Source: Hofstenia miamia
Taxonomy: Eukaryota; Xenacoelomorpha; Acoela
Assembly (NCBI GenBank): GCA_004352715.1
Contig: SCFE01000076.1
Coordinates: 477,045 to 541,044, forward strand
Reading direction: 5' to 3'
Length of the DNA stretch: 64,000 nucleotides
A program made the translations under genes and the position numbers. The notes beneath the pieces are model-generated. The model saw nothing but the letters and a program-made list of their open reading frames with translations, was not told the origin of the DNA and searched no databases. This document shows, in pieces, positions 40,801 through 55,800 of this stretch. How positions within the stretch are numbered: position 1 is the first letter of the stretch; every line of letters begins with the position of its first letter.

Positions 40801-43800
40801 ATAAATATATAACTAGGGCCTGTTTTTTTAGGTAAAAAAATTGGTTTTTTTAGGTAAGCTGTACAGTTAATTTAGGTAAAACAGCAATAAAACGTTGAAA
40901 TTACATAAACGTAGAGAAAAATGTCAAGCTTTTCAAAAACATTAATTTGAAAATATCTTTGTTGAAGTACGACATAAGGTGAATTCGTACGTTGTCAAAT
41001 GTTAACGTCTCTCTTTCTTTTGTCAGCAAATGTTTAAATTTAGTAAAACTTCTTTCCACGTCCACTGACGTTATTGGAGCAAATTTAAAACACGCCATTT
41101 CTGCTGGGGTAAACTGCTTGGCCAGGATTTCTGTCGGTAATAAATCGTTGAACCCAGAAGTACACTTAGCAATACTGTGCAAATTTGTGAAGCCCGGTTT
41201 TTTGTCGATAATTACATGCATTTTCAGAAGTATTTTGTCATGCAAATTTGGAGCGCTTCGAACTTCCTCAAGAGCCGAAATAACAAGCTGTGAACTTTCC
41301 AGTAAATTCATACCATGCGATTCAAGTTTAACTATTGTTATTCTCAATCGCGAAAAGTTTGATTTTATATACGCGAGGTCCAGTTGAAGTTGAGAATTGT
41401 TTTGAAAAATGGTTTTCACATACTTTGCAATGTTCGTGGCAAATTGGCAATGTAATACCTTGATTGTAATATAATGTTCTGCATAATACTCAGCGGCATT
41501 TAGCCATGTACCCCACCGTGTTATAATGGGCTCAGGAGGTAAGGGCAAGTTCGTATGGTTAGTTAAGGCAGACCTTTGTTGTGGTGATTTGACAAAAATC
41601 TTTTTGATTTGGGATATTAGCGTGTCGACACATGGGTATGCATTTCGTACTTCTTCACCAAACACGATGAAGCCCATGTTCCACACATGTAACGTGTGTC
41701 AACTTTGGATACATAATCTTTAAACCATCCATGCATTTAAACATGTAACTAGCCGCGGCTGATACTGCTAACAAGACTTTATTGTAATTCACGCCTCCCG
41801 GCCACAGAAGTTGCAGACTTTCATTTATTGCCTGAGCTACAGTAGTGTGGTTGACAGACTCCAATTGCAACACATTTAGAAGCATTGACTTTGAAGTTGC
41901 GTCGTCTTTGAGGGTTCCCACCAAAAAATTAAAAACGTAACGTTGCTTAGAATCAGTGGTTTCATCGTCAACAAAGTAAATGTAGTTGTTCCCAATTGCT
42001 GCGCGTAGTTTCTGCAAATCCTGCTGATAAAGCGTATCGAAACAACTTTTGCTTAAATAGGATAGATTCATTGGCGACTGACCTGTACACTTTTTCATAA
42101 ATTCCACCCAAGCTGCGTTGTTGATTTTCAGCAGAAGTATGTTGCACTTCAAAAATGTTTCAACCATGTCAGTATTAAAGTCTCTTCATTTCTGGCTGTG
42201 CGATGCCGAATTAGCAAAGGATGTACTCACTGTTTGTTGTCGCGCAGAGTTGTTTGATGATAATGCTCTCTGATGGTTAACTTCTTCAGCATGTTGATCG
42301 AGATGACTTTTCTGTTGAGCAAGAAATGGTTTATCTCCAACACAAACTTTACACATGGCCGTTTGATTGCCAACCACTTCAAAGCAAGTGTACCCTGACC
42401 GACGGATAAGACACGCCACACTGCTTTTGGTCTTGCCCATCATCCAAACTAAAATATAATGCAAAACCAACATTTGGATTTCTTAGAGTAAAAAATAGGC
42501 ATCTTAATTATAATAATATGAAGGGTGTTCTGAAAGTTCTGGAAACTGTCAATTTCATTAAATTTATTATCATAAAATAAAGGAAAGGATGAATTTTGCA
42601 ATGAAATTTATTGATCAAACGTCATCGACATCATACTTTTCAATGTATTCTCCCTTGGTAGAGATACATTTTGTCCATTTTTAAAGAAGCTTATGGAGAT
42701 CATTCGAGAAAACTTCTCGTGGAGTATCCTTCAACCACTGCGTTATCACTGTTTTCCTCAAGATCAGAGAAATGTTTGGCACGTAGAGGTTTCTTCATCA
42801 CAGAAAATAAGTAATAGTCAGTAAAAGTCGCTTGGCGCCAGATCAGGCGACTAAGGCGGATGAGGAAGTACTGTCCATCCTATCTTTTGGATGGTCTCCA
42901 TGGTAAGGGTAGCGGTGTGCGGTTTTGCATTGTCTTGTAAAACGGGTTTCAAGCTCAATTTTCCACGATGCTTGTTGTTCAGTGCAACTCGCAGATCGTT
43001 TCTTAGAAGATTTGAGTAATACTCACTGTTGATGTTAACACCTTTCTCTAAATAGTTAATAAGGATAATGCCATCACAATCCCAAAACACCTTTTTTTGA
43101 GACGGGACTACTTTTGCTTTCAACAGTGGCCGCTCTCCTTTTCAATACCACTGTCTCAATTGTTCTTTTGTTTCAGGCATTTAGAAAGGTAAACACGTCT
43201 CATCAACTGTGACAATCCTCAACCAAAAGGATTCGCCCAAATCGTTGCACATAGACAAGAGCTCTTGGCATGCTGCAACTCTCATCTCTTTTTTGGCTGT
43301 TGTTAGGAGACGAGGCACCCAACGAGCAGTAAGCTTGCTCATTTGCAGATGAGAATGAATTATTTCATGAACTTGAGTAGTAGCAATTTCTGAAACACTC
43401 GCCAACTCACGGATGGTGATGCGTCTATCGTCTTCCAAGATATTTTCCACAGTCTTGATGTTCTCAGTAGTACGAGTTGTTGCTGGCCTCCCAACTCAAG
43501 GGTCTTCCTCCAATCTTGATCTTCCGTTTTCAAATCGATTAAGCCACTTGTAAACGGCGGTTTTTTTCAAAGCAGATTCCCTGAAGACATTTGTTAATCG
43601 GCGGGTGGTTTCAATTCCAGAGGCACCTTCTTTCCACAGAAAACGTTGAATCAGATAATATTTGCGATTATTTGAATATTTGAAATAACCAATATACGAT
43701 TCTGATTGGCAGATGAATACAAGCATAGGTTAGGACACTTCGTTTAATGCTCGCTTAAGTGTTTGAGTGAGAAGACACGATTTAAACTTTCCGCGAACTA

Positions 43801-46800
43801 TCAAATCATCAGCAATCTGTTTTCTAATATCAGAAATCTAAAATGACACTTGTTCATTGTTGCAATTACAAGATGGTTTAAAGCATATTAAGCACATTTG
43901 GACACAATCAAAAGTAGCTTTAAGAGTAGAAGAAAGCATGTCTTGATAACAAAGCTTTACATTGAAAAAGAATGATGTAACTGCTATTACAGCTTTTTGA
44001 CTGACCACTGACAATTTCAAAGTGTAAAAAATAGCTTGGCAAATAAAATAAAACTGCAAAACAGAGATATTTGGCGTCAAATTTTAGGTGTTTGGTCACT
44101 GTTTCTATCATTCACAGGAATAAAATCTGTTTCACATAAATATCATCATTTTCAGATTCTTCGAAATCCTCAACGCTCTCTGATTCTGAGACAAACGTTT
44201 CCTGAGAAATGCCAGTAGTAACCAGTAAGTTACGTCTTTTTCTACTCGAGTACGTTCCGTACGGAACTGACATCGATGCAAAACTGTAATGTACAGTTAA
44301 TAAATCAAGCATTAAATGAAATTAGCATATTGACTTAATAAGATGCACTGAAATTTCTAATAAACGAAAAACCTAATGCGAAATAGGAGCACATATTGCA
44401 GTGATAAAAATGAGCTGTTCAATGCTATGTTGAATAAACTTGTTTATGATAATTTTTTCGTATCTTGTCTGTTATAAATATAAACTAATATAGACATTGA
44501 TAATTATTTAAACGAAAGATGATAGGGAAAGTGGGATTCAAAGCGAAATCGGGATCCTTAAGAAATTTAAACTAACCATCATAATTATGTGTACTTTGAC
44601 ATCGGAGGTATTTGGTTCAAACTTAGCCATCGCTATTGTTTATTTTGAAGGTGACGCTGCTTATTTATATTAATAAAAGACAAGAAAATTTTGAATTATT
44701 GATTAACATCTATAATAATAAGAGTCAAAGCAAATTTATTGCTCAATATATGTATAGGGCTCCGCAAAAAAAACTTCGTTTTTTATATGAACATCAATGA
44801 TATTGTAATTAATGAAAAAATGTTAGTAACTACAAAACACAATGATAGTGACTATTGAACGTAATTTCCATTAGCATCAATGACTCTTTGCAAATGAAGA
44901 CGCAAGTTTTCAAGTTCTTTGAGAAGCTTGTTGGTCGTCATGGCATCCATATATTCAGAAACATTTTCGTAAACTTTATTTGAATTCTCAAAGTTATGTC
45001 CTCTTCTGAAAACTTCATAGTTTCTAAATAAGAACCTGTCCATCAAATTTGTGTTCTGTGAGTATGGAGGCTGCTTCAGCAAAGATATATGTTGGGCTTC
45101 AAACCAATCAGTAACACTTCGAACAACATGAGGTCGTGCGTTGTCTTGTTGAACAACCATATCCCATCAAGGTAGCACGTTTTCCAATTCAGTTGTCATG
45201 TTTTATAGGAAATCAAGGTATCTTTGAGAGTTGATTGAAGCTCCCTCATGCAATACCTCAAGGTAGTGCATAGATTTGGAGTAATTTGATGCCAGTATTA
45301 CCAATACTTTACGATCTGAAATTGTCCTTCTCGCAACAGCAGGTCTATCTTCTGCACTGTCAACCCAGACTCGGTTGTTCTCTTTAGCTGGAATGTCCCT
45401 GAAGTAAACCCACTTTTCGTCTATAACAATAATATTTTCTCTTGATCTTCTTCTTGAATATCTTTCTAACATTGTTTGACAGCATTCAACTCTTGTTTCT
45501 TTATTTTGTTCTGTTAATTCATGTGGCATTCATTTGCAACATACGGACTTCTTTTGCAGATCTTTGATCAAAATTCAGTTCACAGCATCACAATCAATTC
45601 CAGTTAATCGGCTCAAATCACTGCATGATAAATATTGTTTTCTTCAATTAACTCGCGAATCAGTTCAACATTTTCAGGAGAAGTGCTCGTGCGTGGTCTT
45701 CCAGACCATGATTTTCTCTTATGTGATACTCTTTCTCCTTCGGAAAATTCGTTGGCAACTTGCTGTATTGGACGAATGCTTATGACATTATCCTCGCCCC
45801 AACGCTGAACACACGTATTTGTGCACATGAAAACCCATTTGCTTGCAAAGTGTCAATAAAAACATATAGTTGATCTTGCCTGAAATCTGCTTCAGCCATG
45901 AGATCGATGCAAAGACAGAATAATTTGATTGATAATAATAAGACAGAATGGTTTACGTTGAATTTAAATTCAAATTGATGTCTGTGAACTTCAGATTTAA
46001 ACTCTACTCATAAGTAAATATCTATGACTTAAATAATTGCGAGGAACAAATAAAATAAAATATAAACAAATAATTAACTACAAATGAATATGTACAATAT
46101 ACAATAATATAATCAATGTTTGTGTAGGTGCTCAGTGATCGATGTGTTTCGAATGCATGAAGTGTATTACCGCCACCTAATGTATATTGTTTTATTAGAA
46201 GAAATCGTTTCAATTTTTTTCGAAACCTTTTATAGTTTTTTTCTATTTGCGTCATAATCTATATTACTCCACAATTTAGTTGATATGTGATGAAGGCCAT
46301 TGGGATTTTTATCTAAACAGAAATTTTTGCTATCACTCATTTAATTTAATATAGTCATTAAGGAAAAGGAGAGATTTTTGTAGACATTTGAATTTAAATA
46401 AGATAGATAGCATATGGAGATGAATTTGGAAGAACGGAGATAATATTTTATATTTATTATGATATACTCATGCTTCGTCATGCTTTTGTGCAAAGTTTAG
46501 AGTTTTTAAACACCAATTGAATGTCTTTGATAGAAGGATACAATGTTTCGAATTTGGGTTAGTTAAAAGAAAGGAACAGTATTGAAAATGAGACAAACAG
46601 TAAGCATGCATTAGTTATTTATGATAATTGCTTGATATTATAGGTTGTCCCATAAAAAACTGCGTTTCTTTTGTTTTATAGAAAATTGAAAAAAGCGTTT
46701 TAGTTCCGTAATGTTTATAATATATTTGAGTAGAATGAGTAACAAATATTATATTAAGAAATGACAACTGTTATTTAAATATAGTTTCAACAACTTTGTT

Positions 46801-49800
46801 GAGATCAACAGTCAGTTCCGTCAAAGCCCTACCATGGCCCACTGTAACTACGGCCTTGGCAGTATCAGAATTAAATAATTAAGAGGGGGCCGACTTGATA
46901 AAAGGAAAATATTAATATAATGTATAATAAATTAAAAATAATTAAGAAAAATATAGTTAATTTTACATCATAAAACAACAAATAAATAAAATTATGTTCT
47001 TCTTGAAGTTGCAGCTTTAAATTTAGAAGCCTTTGAGGATGGGAGTTTACTATTAATATCTTTTTATTTATTGTTGAAAAATATATCTGCACATGTTCGC
47101 GCTAATGTGGTTTTCAACATGATATCATCTGAGGAGCAGAGAACGACATCGAGATTGCTTTTAAGAAAATTTGTTGAGAAACTGCATAAATTGTCTGAAT
47201 TGGCTAGCAACAGCTTTTCTTTATTAGCAATTAGTAATTGGAAGCGTTTCTGTGTGGATTCAAACAAATCATCTGAAACTATTATCAAGCCACCTCTATC
47301 CATATCAAAGACATACTTTGAGAAAAAACCAATTCTGGATGCTGATGTTTTAAAGCCAAGCAGTCATCACAATGGGAAGCCAGTAGCAGTGTACGCAGCT
47401 TCTCTATGCAGATACATTTCATCAAAGCATAAAATGCAATCAGTTCTGTTTGGAAACTGTATCAAGTAAGGCAGATTCATCGAGACTTTGAGAGCATAGA
47501 CGCCTAAGTAATCGTTCATTTGGTAAGATCAAATAATTTCTCATAATCGAGTATGAATCTGAGGATGTAAATTTTACAAGCAAGGCAAAGCGTAAAACAT
47601 TATTATTGAATTTCATCAGAGGAAGAAATCTTATCCAATTTTTTGAAGATTGGGAGTTCATCTGGTATTATAGAATGATCTCAAGGTGGCTTTCTTGATG
47701 TTGAGGGCTAAATGCATTTGCTGAAAATTGATTTACATATAATGATGTATGAGTCATCACATCAATAATATTGATCATTACATGGCGCACAAAAATATGT
47801 TAATTAATTTCATCATTTATATATATATGAAATACCTCAAATATAATTGGCTGTAGAAAAAGAAAGGTTTGCAATTGGAGAAAACATAACCGCACAAGTG
47901 ACACTTCCATACCATTGTGTTTACAAGCTATTTATAGTACCTACATATCCATTTTCAAAATTAATGAACAAATAGGTTTTTTAGTAGTACTGCGGTTTAC
48001 TTAATAAAAGTACAAATTCAATATAAATATACTTTGCTTACCTGCTCACAGTATGAATGTGAAAAAATCGTCGGTACACTGTTTTCACGTAGCTTTCGTA
48101 ACCCACTTTTCGTGTAATAAAAACAGCCATTGTGAAAATGTTTTTAACAAATAGTCGAATACTTTGTCAAAGTATAATCAGTTCGATAAATTCTTTTTAG
48201 CCACTGTGCACGTAGGTATTTGATGGAAATGAATGGAACGAAATATGAGATTCGGCAATATCTGTGTTACTTGCGTAACCAGATCGACAATCAACAGCAC
48301 AACACTTCTTTCCCATTTGACTTTTCACACACACCTATGCAATGCAACATAAAGCAATGTAGCTGATGAATTCAGTAACAACTCCTATGTAAATAAACGC
48401 AGTCGAAATGGTATTGATGCTATAATACCACTTTCCGCATGGTGGCGTCCCTGGCAATGACAATGCTACATGCAACGGAATTAATTCCAGCCCCGTTTAT
48501 ATTAGTTTCTCTGATATTGCCCAGGCAGTCATTACAGTTGACCATGGCCCTACTCATTCAGTGACGAGTGAAATGAGGCATTTGTGCTCATCCAAAAATC
48601 TAACAACATCTCTGTCAGCAAAATTACTGGTTCGGAATGATTCTAATCTTCAGGCCAACCTGTTTCTAAGTGAGAGTGTATATCTGTTGCTGAAAAGCCA
48701 CATATTCTAAGCGTTTCAAGGAAAAAATTACTTTTTCTTTCGTATACTACATCTTAAAATATATTCTGACAAGTTTGGCTGTTCGATTTTGAATTTCAAT
48801 TTTGAATTATGAATTTTGCATTTCAATTTCAATTTATATGATAACATAGATACCTATCTCTTGCTATATTTCTTTTATATCTATTGCTACAATGATTTTA
48901 GCAATAGAATATTTTATATCAAATGTCAATTCATTATCTATCTCCACTCCTAAATAGCTGACTGATTCACTTTGCTTTATTTATCTTTAGTTCTATATCG
49001 TTTATTAGATTTCTTTGTGTCTTCGGTGAAAAAAATATAAATTGAGTTTTTTCAATATTTAGTTTCAGTTGATTATTTGTAAAATAATTTTTTAATTTTT
49101 GTACATCTGTTTGGAGGTTTTTATAGCATCAAAAGCATTTTTTGCGGTACTTATTAGGCATGTGTTGTCGGCATATTGGTAAATGTCGCTGTGTTTAACA
49201 TGTTTTATTATATCATTTACAAAAATTGCAAATAAAATAGGGCCAAGTACAGTACCCTTGGGCACCCCATGGTCAGTCGTAACATAGCTTGGTTTTTTAC
49301 TGTTTAATATTACACGCTGCTGTCTATTTTTAAAGAAGTTCATGATTAAATTAATTGAGTTAGCACCAAAATTATAATTTATAAGCTTTTCTTGCAAGAT
49401 ATCGAAATTCATTGAATTGAATGCCTTACTTAAGTCTAGTAATGCTACAGAACTGCAGTTATTATGAGATATATTAGACTTAATTTGTTGTGTGATCGAT
49501 AAAATTTCGTCCTGGGTGCTATGCCCAGCAGGAATGCGTTTATTTGAACATACAACAGTTTTTCAAAGAGTTTACTAAAAGGATGTGTAATACAAATGGG
49601 TTTATAATTTTTTGCGTTTAGGTTGTCACTTTTTTATATATAGGGGTTATATCTGATTTTTTTAGTAAGTCTGGAAATTCACAAGCAATAATACATTGAT
49701 TAAATGCGACTAACAATTGTTCTCCAAAAATAGGGAAATAAACGTTTAATAATATAAAATGGGAGGTTATAAAAAGCGATTGATTTGCTGGTATCAAGTT

Positions 49801-52800
49801 TTTTAACAATGTTTTCTAATTCCTTAATTGTAGCAAATCTAAAGGAAAATATCTTTATTACTTGAATCTTGAATCACGATTGAAAGAGCTTCATCACCAA
49901 CTTCCTCAACTATTTACAAGTAACAAGCTCTTCTGCTTGACCAAAAAGCAATTAGAAATAAAAATTATTTTATATTCTTATTTAACAGATCTTAAAGCAC
50001 ATAATCATAATATTTGTGATATTTTTATAAAAATTCAATTAGTAGAAGTTTACTACTATGTTGCCATATGGCAACATTATGTAAAACAGTGAAAATATTT
50101 TTCTTGAAAAGAAATGTAATGTTGACAAAACATTTTATTAACAACTTTATATCGCTAAAAAGCCAAAATAGAAGAAAACAAATGGTCATTCAATCTTTTT
50201 AACTTTAATTCTCATGAAAATCTTTATTGCAGTTTTTAGATGAAGTTAAGCACAGATATACCGCGCAAGTTGCGCACCTGGTCCTAACTATTCCTGAACA
50301 ACCTGGTTTTTTGTATCTACTTTTTGCAGGAGAAATTTCTGGCATATGGAGTGATTCCATAGTCTTAGTTCACGGCATGGTATTGGAGCAGTTGGGCCTC
50401 TTTTTTTTCCTGAGTAGTTATTCATGATCGACTACAGAATACGACCGACGCCCAAGTTTTTGTTTTCTATTTGAAGCACACAAAGAACTTGCAATGCTTG
50501 CTTTAAAATTCCACAAGTCCAGATGATTTTCATTGCTACAATCCTCATTGTCTCTTCTATAGAGTAAACAGCTCTTAATAACTGCCAAGTCACAGAAATG
50601 AAAATATCTTAAGATATCTTTTTCTAGCATCAATTCTAATTTTAAGGCTGCTAATAGCCTACCAATATTGTCTGTTTGATCCATAAGGGAGTTATGGGCT
50701 CCCACCAAAGCTGAACAAGAAATTTGAACTTCTTCCTTTTTAGAATTGTCCCATCTGTGAACGATAGTTTGTGGCTCAATTCCCAAATACCTGCTAGCTA
50801 GATGCACACCTTTGTTATCATACCATTTCACAGCTGTGATGGGTGTTTCATCAGTCAAGAATTGTTTTTCTATCATTGCACCACGTCCACTTCTCTTCAT
50901 TGTGTTGTCATCAGGAAAATCAAGACCTTAAAATCGTCGTAGTTGAATAGTGCTCACTGCATACATATATTTTAGCAAGGTATTCAATCAAATTATCTGG
51001 TATGTGCAAACTAAGTCGTTTGACCACTTGACTTGGACATACTTTTATCATCATCATCATTGTGTAATTGATTGCCAGTATAAAGCTCAACTTGTTTTAT
51101 TATTCCAAATTTTTGCCTACAAAGTATATATAGTTTTAGCCCCCATTTTTGGTTTCTTAAGGTTTTACATTCGTAAAGTTGCTTTTTTGCCCTTATATGG
51201 GATCGTATTTTCGTCAACACTGCAAAGGTCATCTACCTCTGTTTGCGCAGACCTTGTTAAAATGGTCAATAATGGGTTGTATTTTAAATGTTTTTTTGTT
51301 GAAGTACATGGTTCTTGAGAACTATTATCTACGAAATGAAGATGAGCCTTAATTGCTTCCCAATAATTGAGACTTATATGGTCAGCAACAAGAGCAACTC
51401 GAGAATGTTTTGACCAATATCTGTGTGTATTATTCATTTCCAACAGTGACATATAAAACGTTGTTCCCAGGAAAATTTTCATATTATCGTATGTCAGTGA
51501 AAATGTACCAGGATCTTTTTAATGCACATACAAATTAGTTTGATCACGTAACTTCTGAATAAAAGAATTTGAAATATTGATATGGTTCCTTTATTTCTTG
51601 GGCATAATTTCGATTAAAAATGAATTCTGTGATAAGGAGAGGATCACATCTAAAACGCCAACGCGATTTTGTTATTGTACTTTGGATTTGGTCTTCTACA
51701 TCATCGCAATCTGACTCCGACTCAACAAGAGAGTTTTCTTCTGAGTCATCATCCAACTCTTCATCATTGTTTGCATCATGGTATTGACAAGTATTGTATT
51801 TTCGAAGTATAAAATAAAATTAAGTATCTGAAGAAATTTTCAAAGTGCGTATTATTCAGAAAAACTCAAGTATTTCAAGAAGTTTTATAACATCATGAAC
51901 ATCAATATTCATTTTGGTTATAGGAAACAAATGTTTTTTTAGTAGTCTGCGCATATAGTATCACACAAATAGGCTTAAAATAAGTTTTCAAATGCTGCTG
52001 ATGTAGCATCTATAGTCAGAATATACATGGACATGGTTTGGGTGCAAATCCAGGGAATGCAAAATATTTGTAACAAATTCATTTTCAGTGAATAGATTTT
52101 ATAAATAAATTTCTAAAATACCCAACTTTGGTCAAGATCACAGAAGAAATTAATGGAATTTTTTGGCAAAAGTCATAAAATCTCCTTATTTGGCATTAAT
52201 TTTAATAGGCCAGAGTGAAGGTGGGCCTAAATTTATTATTTTCAAGTATCAGCTATCCCTACACTCAAATACTATACTTGAGTATCAAGTACTTGGTCAA
52301 TTCCCTGGTCTGTATTATCATTGTCTGATATCTTCCCAATTTGATGTCGTGATGGAATGAAACCACGAATGCGTTTGACGGGAATAGTTTGACCAAATGG
52401 AATTATTCCCAGCCATTCGGTGTCATATCGCAATGTAAGTGTGATTACATGAAGCTCGTCATGTTTTGCCAATTCCAAATCCTGCAAGTTGAATGTATGC
52501 ACTGAGACATCATTTTCCAGAGTTACCTCAACTGTCGGTAGAATATATCTAAATAATATTTCACAATGGATATGTTTCCTGCTAAAAAACTAATTTTATT
52601 TCAACGCAGAAAATTAATAATTTTAGACATCACTAACTTTTGAAATGTGCCCTTTCCATTGTTCGTCATGACGGCTTACAGCTTTTATTTCCACGGAGAA
52701 CATCAAATCTGTGAGTAAGACACTATTGATCAAATACATCTTCTCATCACTTCAAAGTTTTCAATGGTTTGTCTAAAAAAATTTTTATTCCACGTATTGA

Positions 52801-55800
52801 GTTTTTTTAGTTCAGCTCAAGAAGATTTAGTTGCAGTGTTTTTTGGTTGAGTCTCTCTGCAGTTCGTATAAGTTTTTGAACTATTGGAGCTCTTTACTTG
52901 TTGAATGGAATGATTAACTTTTTGCAGTAGCTATGCGGCTTTTTAACATTTATGATATTTTCATTCGCAAGTGATTGAATCAGACTGCCATGCTCATGGT
53001 TAATTATGTGCAGGCCATTGACATGCGGTTGGCGCAATAATGAATATGCTTCCGCTATTGAGTGATTAGTCCAGCTCATTAGATTAGCACATTTTTATGC
53101 AAGATAATGCACCCTCCTATGCGGCTCAAATTTTTAAGATATACCTGAATAGTGAAGATGTGAAATTTCTTGAATGGCCTAAAAATAGTTATAGCTCAAC
53201 TCCACTGAAAGCGGTTATGGATTATTGTATGGAAAGATGTCACGAAGAACTATTACAGTAAAGAGCGAACTAATTTGTTCTTTAAATTCAGAATTGTTCC
53301 ATCATTCAAAATTTGATAATTTTTTAACAGAACGTTATTGTGGCCCCGTAGTATAAAATGGTTGGCACACATATATTAACTTTTTATTTATTATTTTGTA
53401 ATTAACTATTTTTCATTAATTATTGATTTTTGTAAGTGTGCTGTTATTTTTATTAAAATGTGGTTATATTCAGTTTTATTTAAATCTTTATTATTCAAAA
53501 TTTGTATTCTAAAATTTTGCCTTAACTATTAATTTTAGCTATTACTATATGTGTTGCGAAGTATTTACTATATTAGTTTTAAATATATTTAACCTCAAAA
53601 ATTATTTAGAATTCCAATATTTTCAATCTTCATAATAATCTGTTGCGGGCTGTACATGTATATATGTAATTGATTGTTGTAAAACCAATATTTAACCCTT
53701 TCGATCCGACTTTTGTACAATTAACTTTCAATCATTTTTTTCGGTATCTCCCACTTATTATGACACTCCTTACCTACCATAAGCAAAATTGAAAATTTTT
53801 ATAATAGGTACATGTGTTTTTCGACCATGGGACAAATATATCCCAGCAGTATTAAATTGAAAAATATTTTGGGACAATTCCATCCCATTAGTACTTCACA
53901 TAAACATAAGGAGGTTTAGAAAATAATGGAAAGGAAACAAAGTTATATTTAATATTTTATTTCAAGCAATAAAAAAACGCAACATATGTTTTACATATTT
54001 GAATAAGAATTGTATAATAAATTCACTTTTCTTATAAAAGCTATGATATAATAAAAATAAAAATTATATAAAAGACTTCATTTCCTTTGGTACGAGCTAG
54101 GTACTACAAGAATACCAATCTTTGGTACAAATCACTATAAGCTTGCAATGTTTATATATACTATGTGTGATAAATTCTAAAACAGTCAGCAATCCTTAGA
54201 GGAATGTTGCATTTTTGACAGGTGTACTGGGTCCTTCTTTCTATTTTCTTGAATGATACCTAACACACCTCCTTTGACTGTCATGTTTTACTGGCATATG
54301 GTCACCAACATTTGAAACTAACTTTGATGTTTTGGAAGGCCGTCCATAAGCCCTCTGTCTTTTTTTACTCTGGGGAAGATTTGATCTTCCTGTCTGAATC
54401 AAAGCTTCAACTGTTATAAACAGCTGTCATCAGAAGCCTTTAGAATACTTTAGTCCACCATTTCCTACTTTTTCTGTCCAGTTCATAAAGTGTCACCATC
54501 TGATCAGAACGATCCACTTCACCCATGTATTTGTTATAAGATATTACTGCTTCGGGACAGTCGAATTGTGCTTTTGTACAATCTTTTTGCTTTTGGTAAA
54601 CAGTACCTCCTTCAGCTCCGTGGCAATTACTGACAACTGCAACATCTTTTGTGTCTTTCCAGCACATAAAGATAGACCTTCTTTGCACAGAAAGTATTCA
54701 GAATTTCCTCTTTCAAATTTTGATTGAAAAATAAGTAGATTCTTCCTATTTCTCATACATGTCCCTACAGCTGCATATGGTAAGTTAGCCATCAGATTTA
54801 CAGAGGTAAAAAACCTATCAAAGCACAATGCTACGACAGGAGTTCTTATAGTCTCTGTCAGTTTAATTACCACTCTTTCGCCTATAGTTCCTTCTACAAT
54901 TTCAGTCTCTTTTCCCTTGTATATATTGATATCCTACACATTTTTATGGACGGGACTTTGTTGTATTATTGTCATTACTAATATGCAACCTAAAACAATC
55001 AACATTTCGTCAGCACTTGTGTGAGGGATTTGAACCTTAGGTATTGTTTTATTGAGTATGTCTAATCTAAGATTTGTATAATGCGCTATCTGAATGCAGA
55101 GACTTCTTGGGAACATTTTCATAAAAATATCTAACTCTGATGAAGCTCTTGTTATATCTGCTGTTGCTATGCATTCTTTGAATGTAGGTATGGACATTCT
55201 GGGAGAAAAGCTCTCGTTGTCGTATTTCCAACAATAAGACTCTTCATCTCTTGTCAAAAATTTTCATTTTCTGGGATGCTTTCCTCTCCATCACTTTCAT
55301 CTGTAGATAATGTTGCATTCTTGTAATTTGTAGCTTCATTGTCACTACTTTCAGATAAACTACTTTCATTGGAAAGCTGAAAGTCAGGATCATCAAAACT
55401 ATTATCCTGAAGAAGTGCTTCAATCTCTTCAGTTGTCAATGTTCTTTTACTTGCCATCTGTAAGAAATAAATTATATAAGTAATAGAAATATTTTTGGAG
55501 GCGTAGGGATGTGATTTATTTTTATTTTTATTTATAAAGAATTTATACAGCCAATAGAGGAATTGCCTTTGCAGTGGCGCCTAAACCAAGTCGAACAACA
55601 TGAAAAACTATGGTGTGTATTCAATTTGGTCTTGAGTGATTGGACCCATTTCTTCAGCCGGCCAACCTAAGTGTAACCTCCTTGTTTGGGGCACACCAAA
55701 AAGTGAGCATACTACATAAAATATGTGCATACAGTGTGAGATATAAGTACTATGAGAAATTGTATTTGTGTTTTGTAACACTACTGGGACAGATTTGTCC

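Noticed and set aside
40992-41387. 131-codon + strand ORF
   Set aside because: Shadow of the hAT transposase at 40901-42450, whose motifs are on the - strand.
44112-44312. 66-codon - strand ORF with acidic tail
   Set aside because: Could be a piggyBac N-terminus or host exon, but there is no second motif or terminus to support either.
47071-47469. 132-codon + strand ORF
   Set aside because: The opposite strand carries ordered P-element-like motifs (FDEM, RGGL), so the + frame is the shadow. Certainty is moderate.
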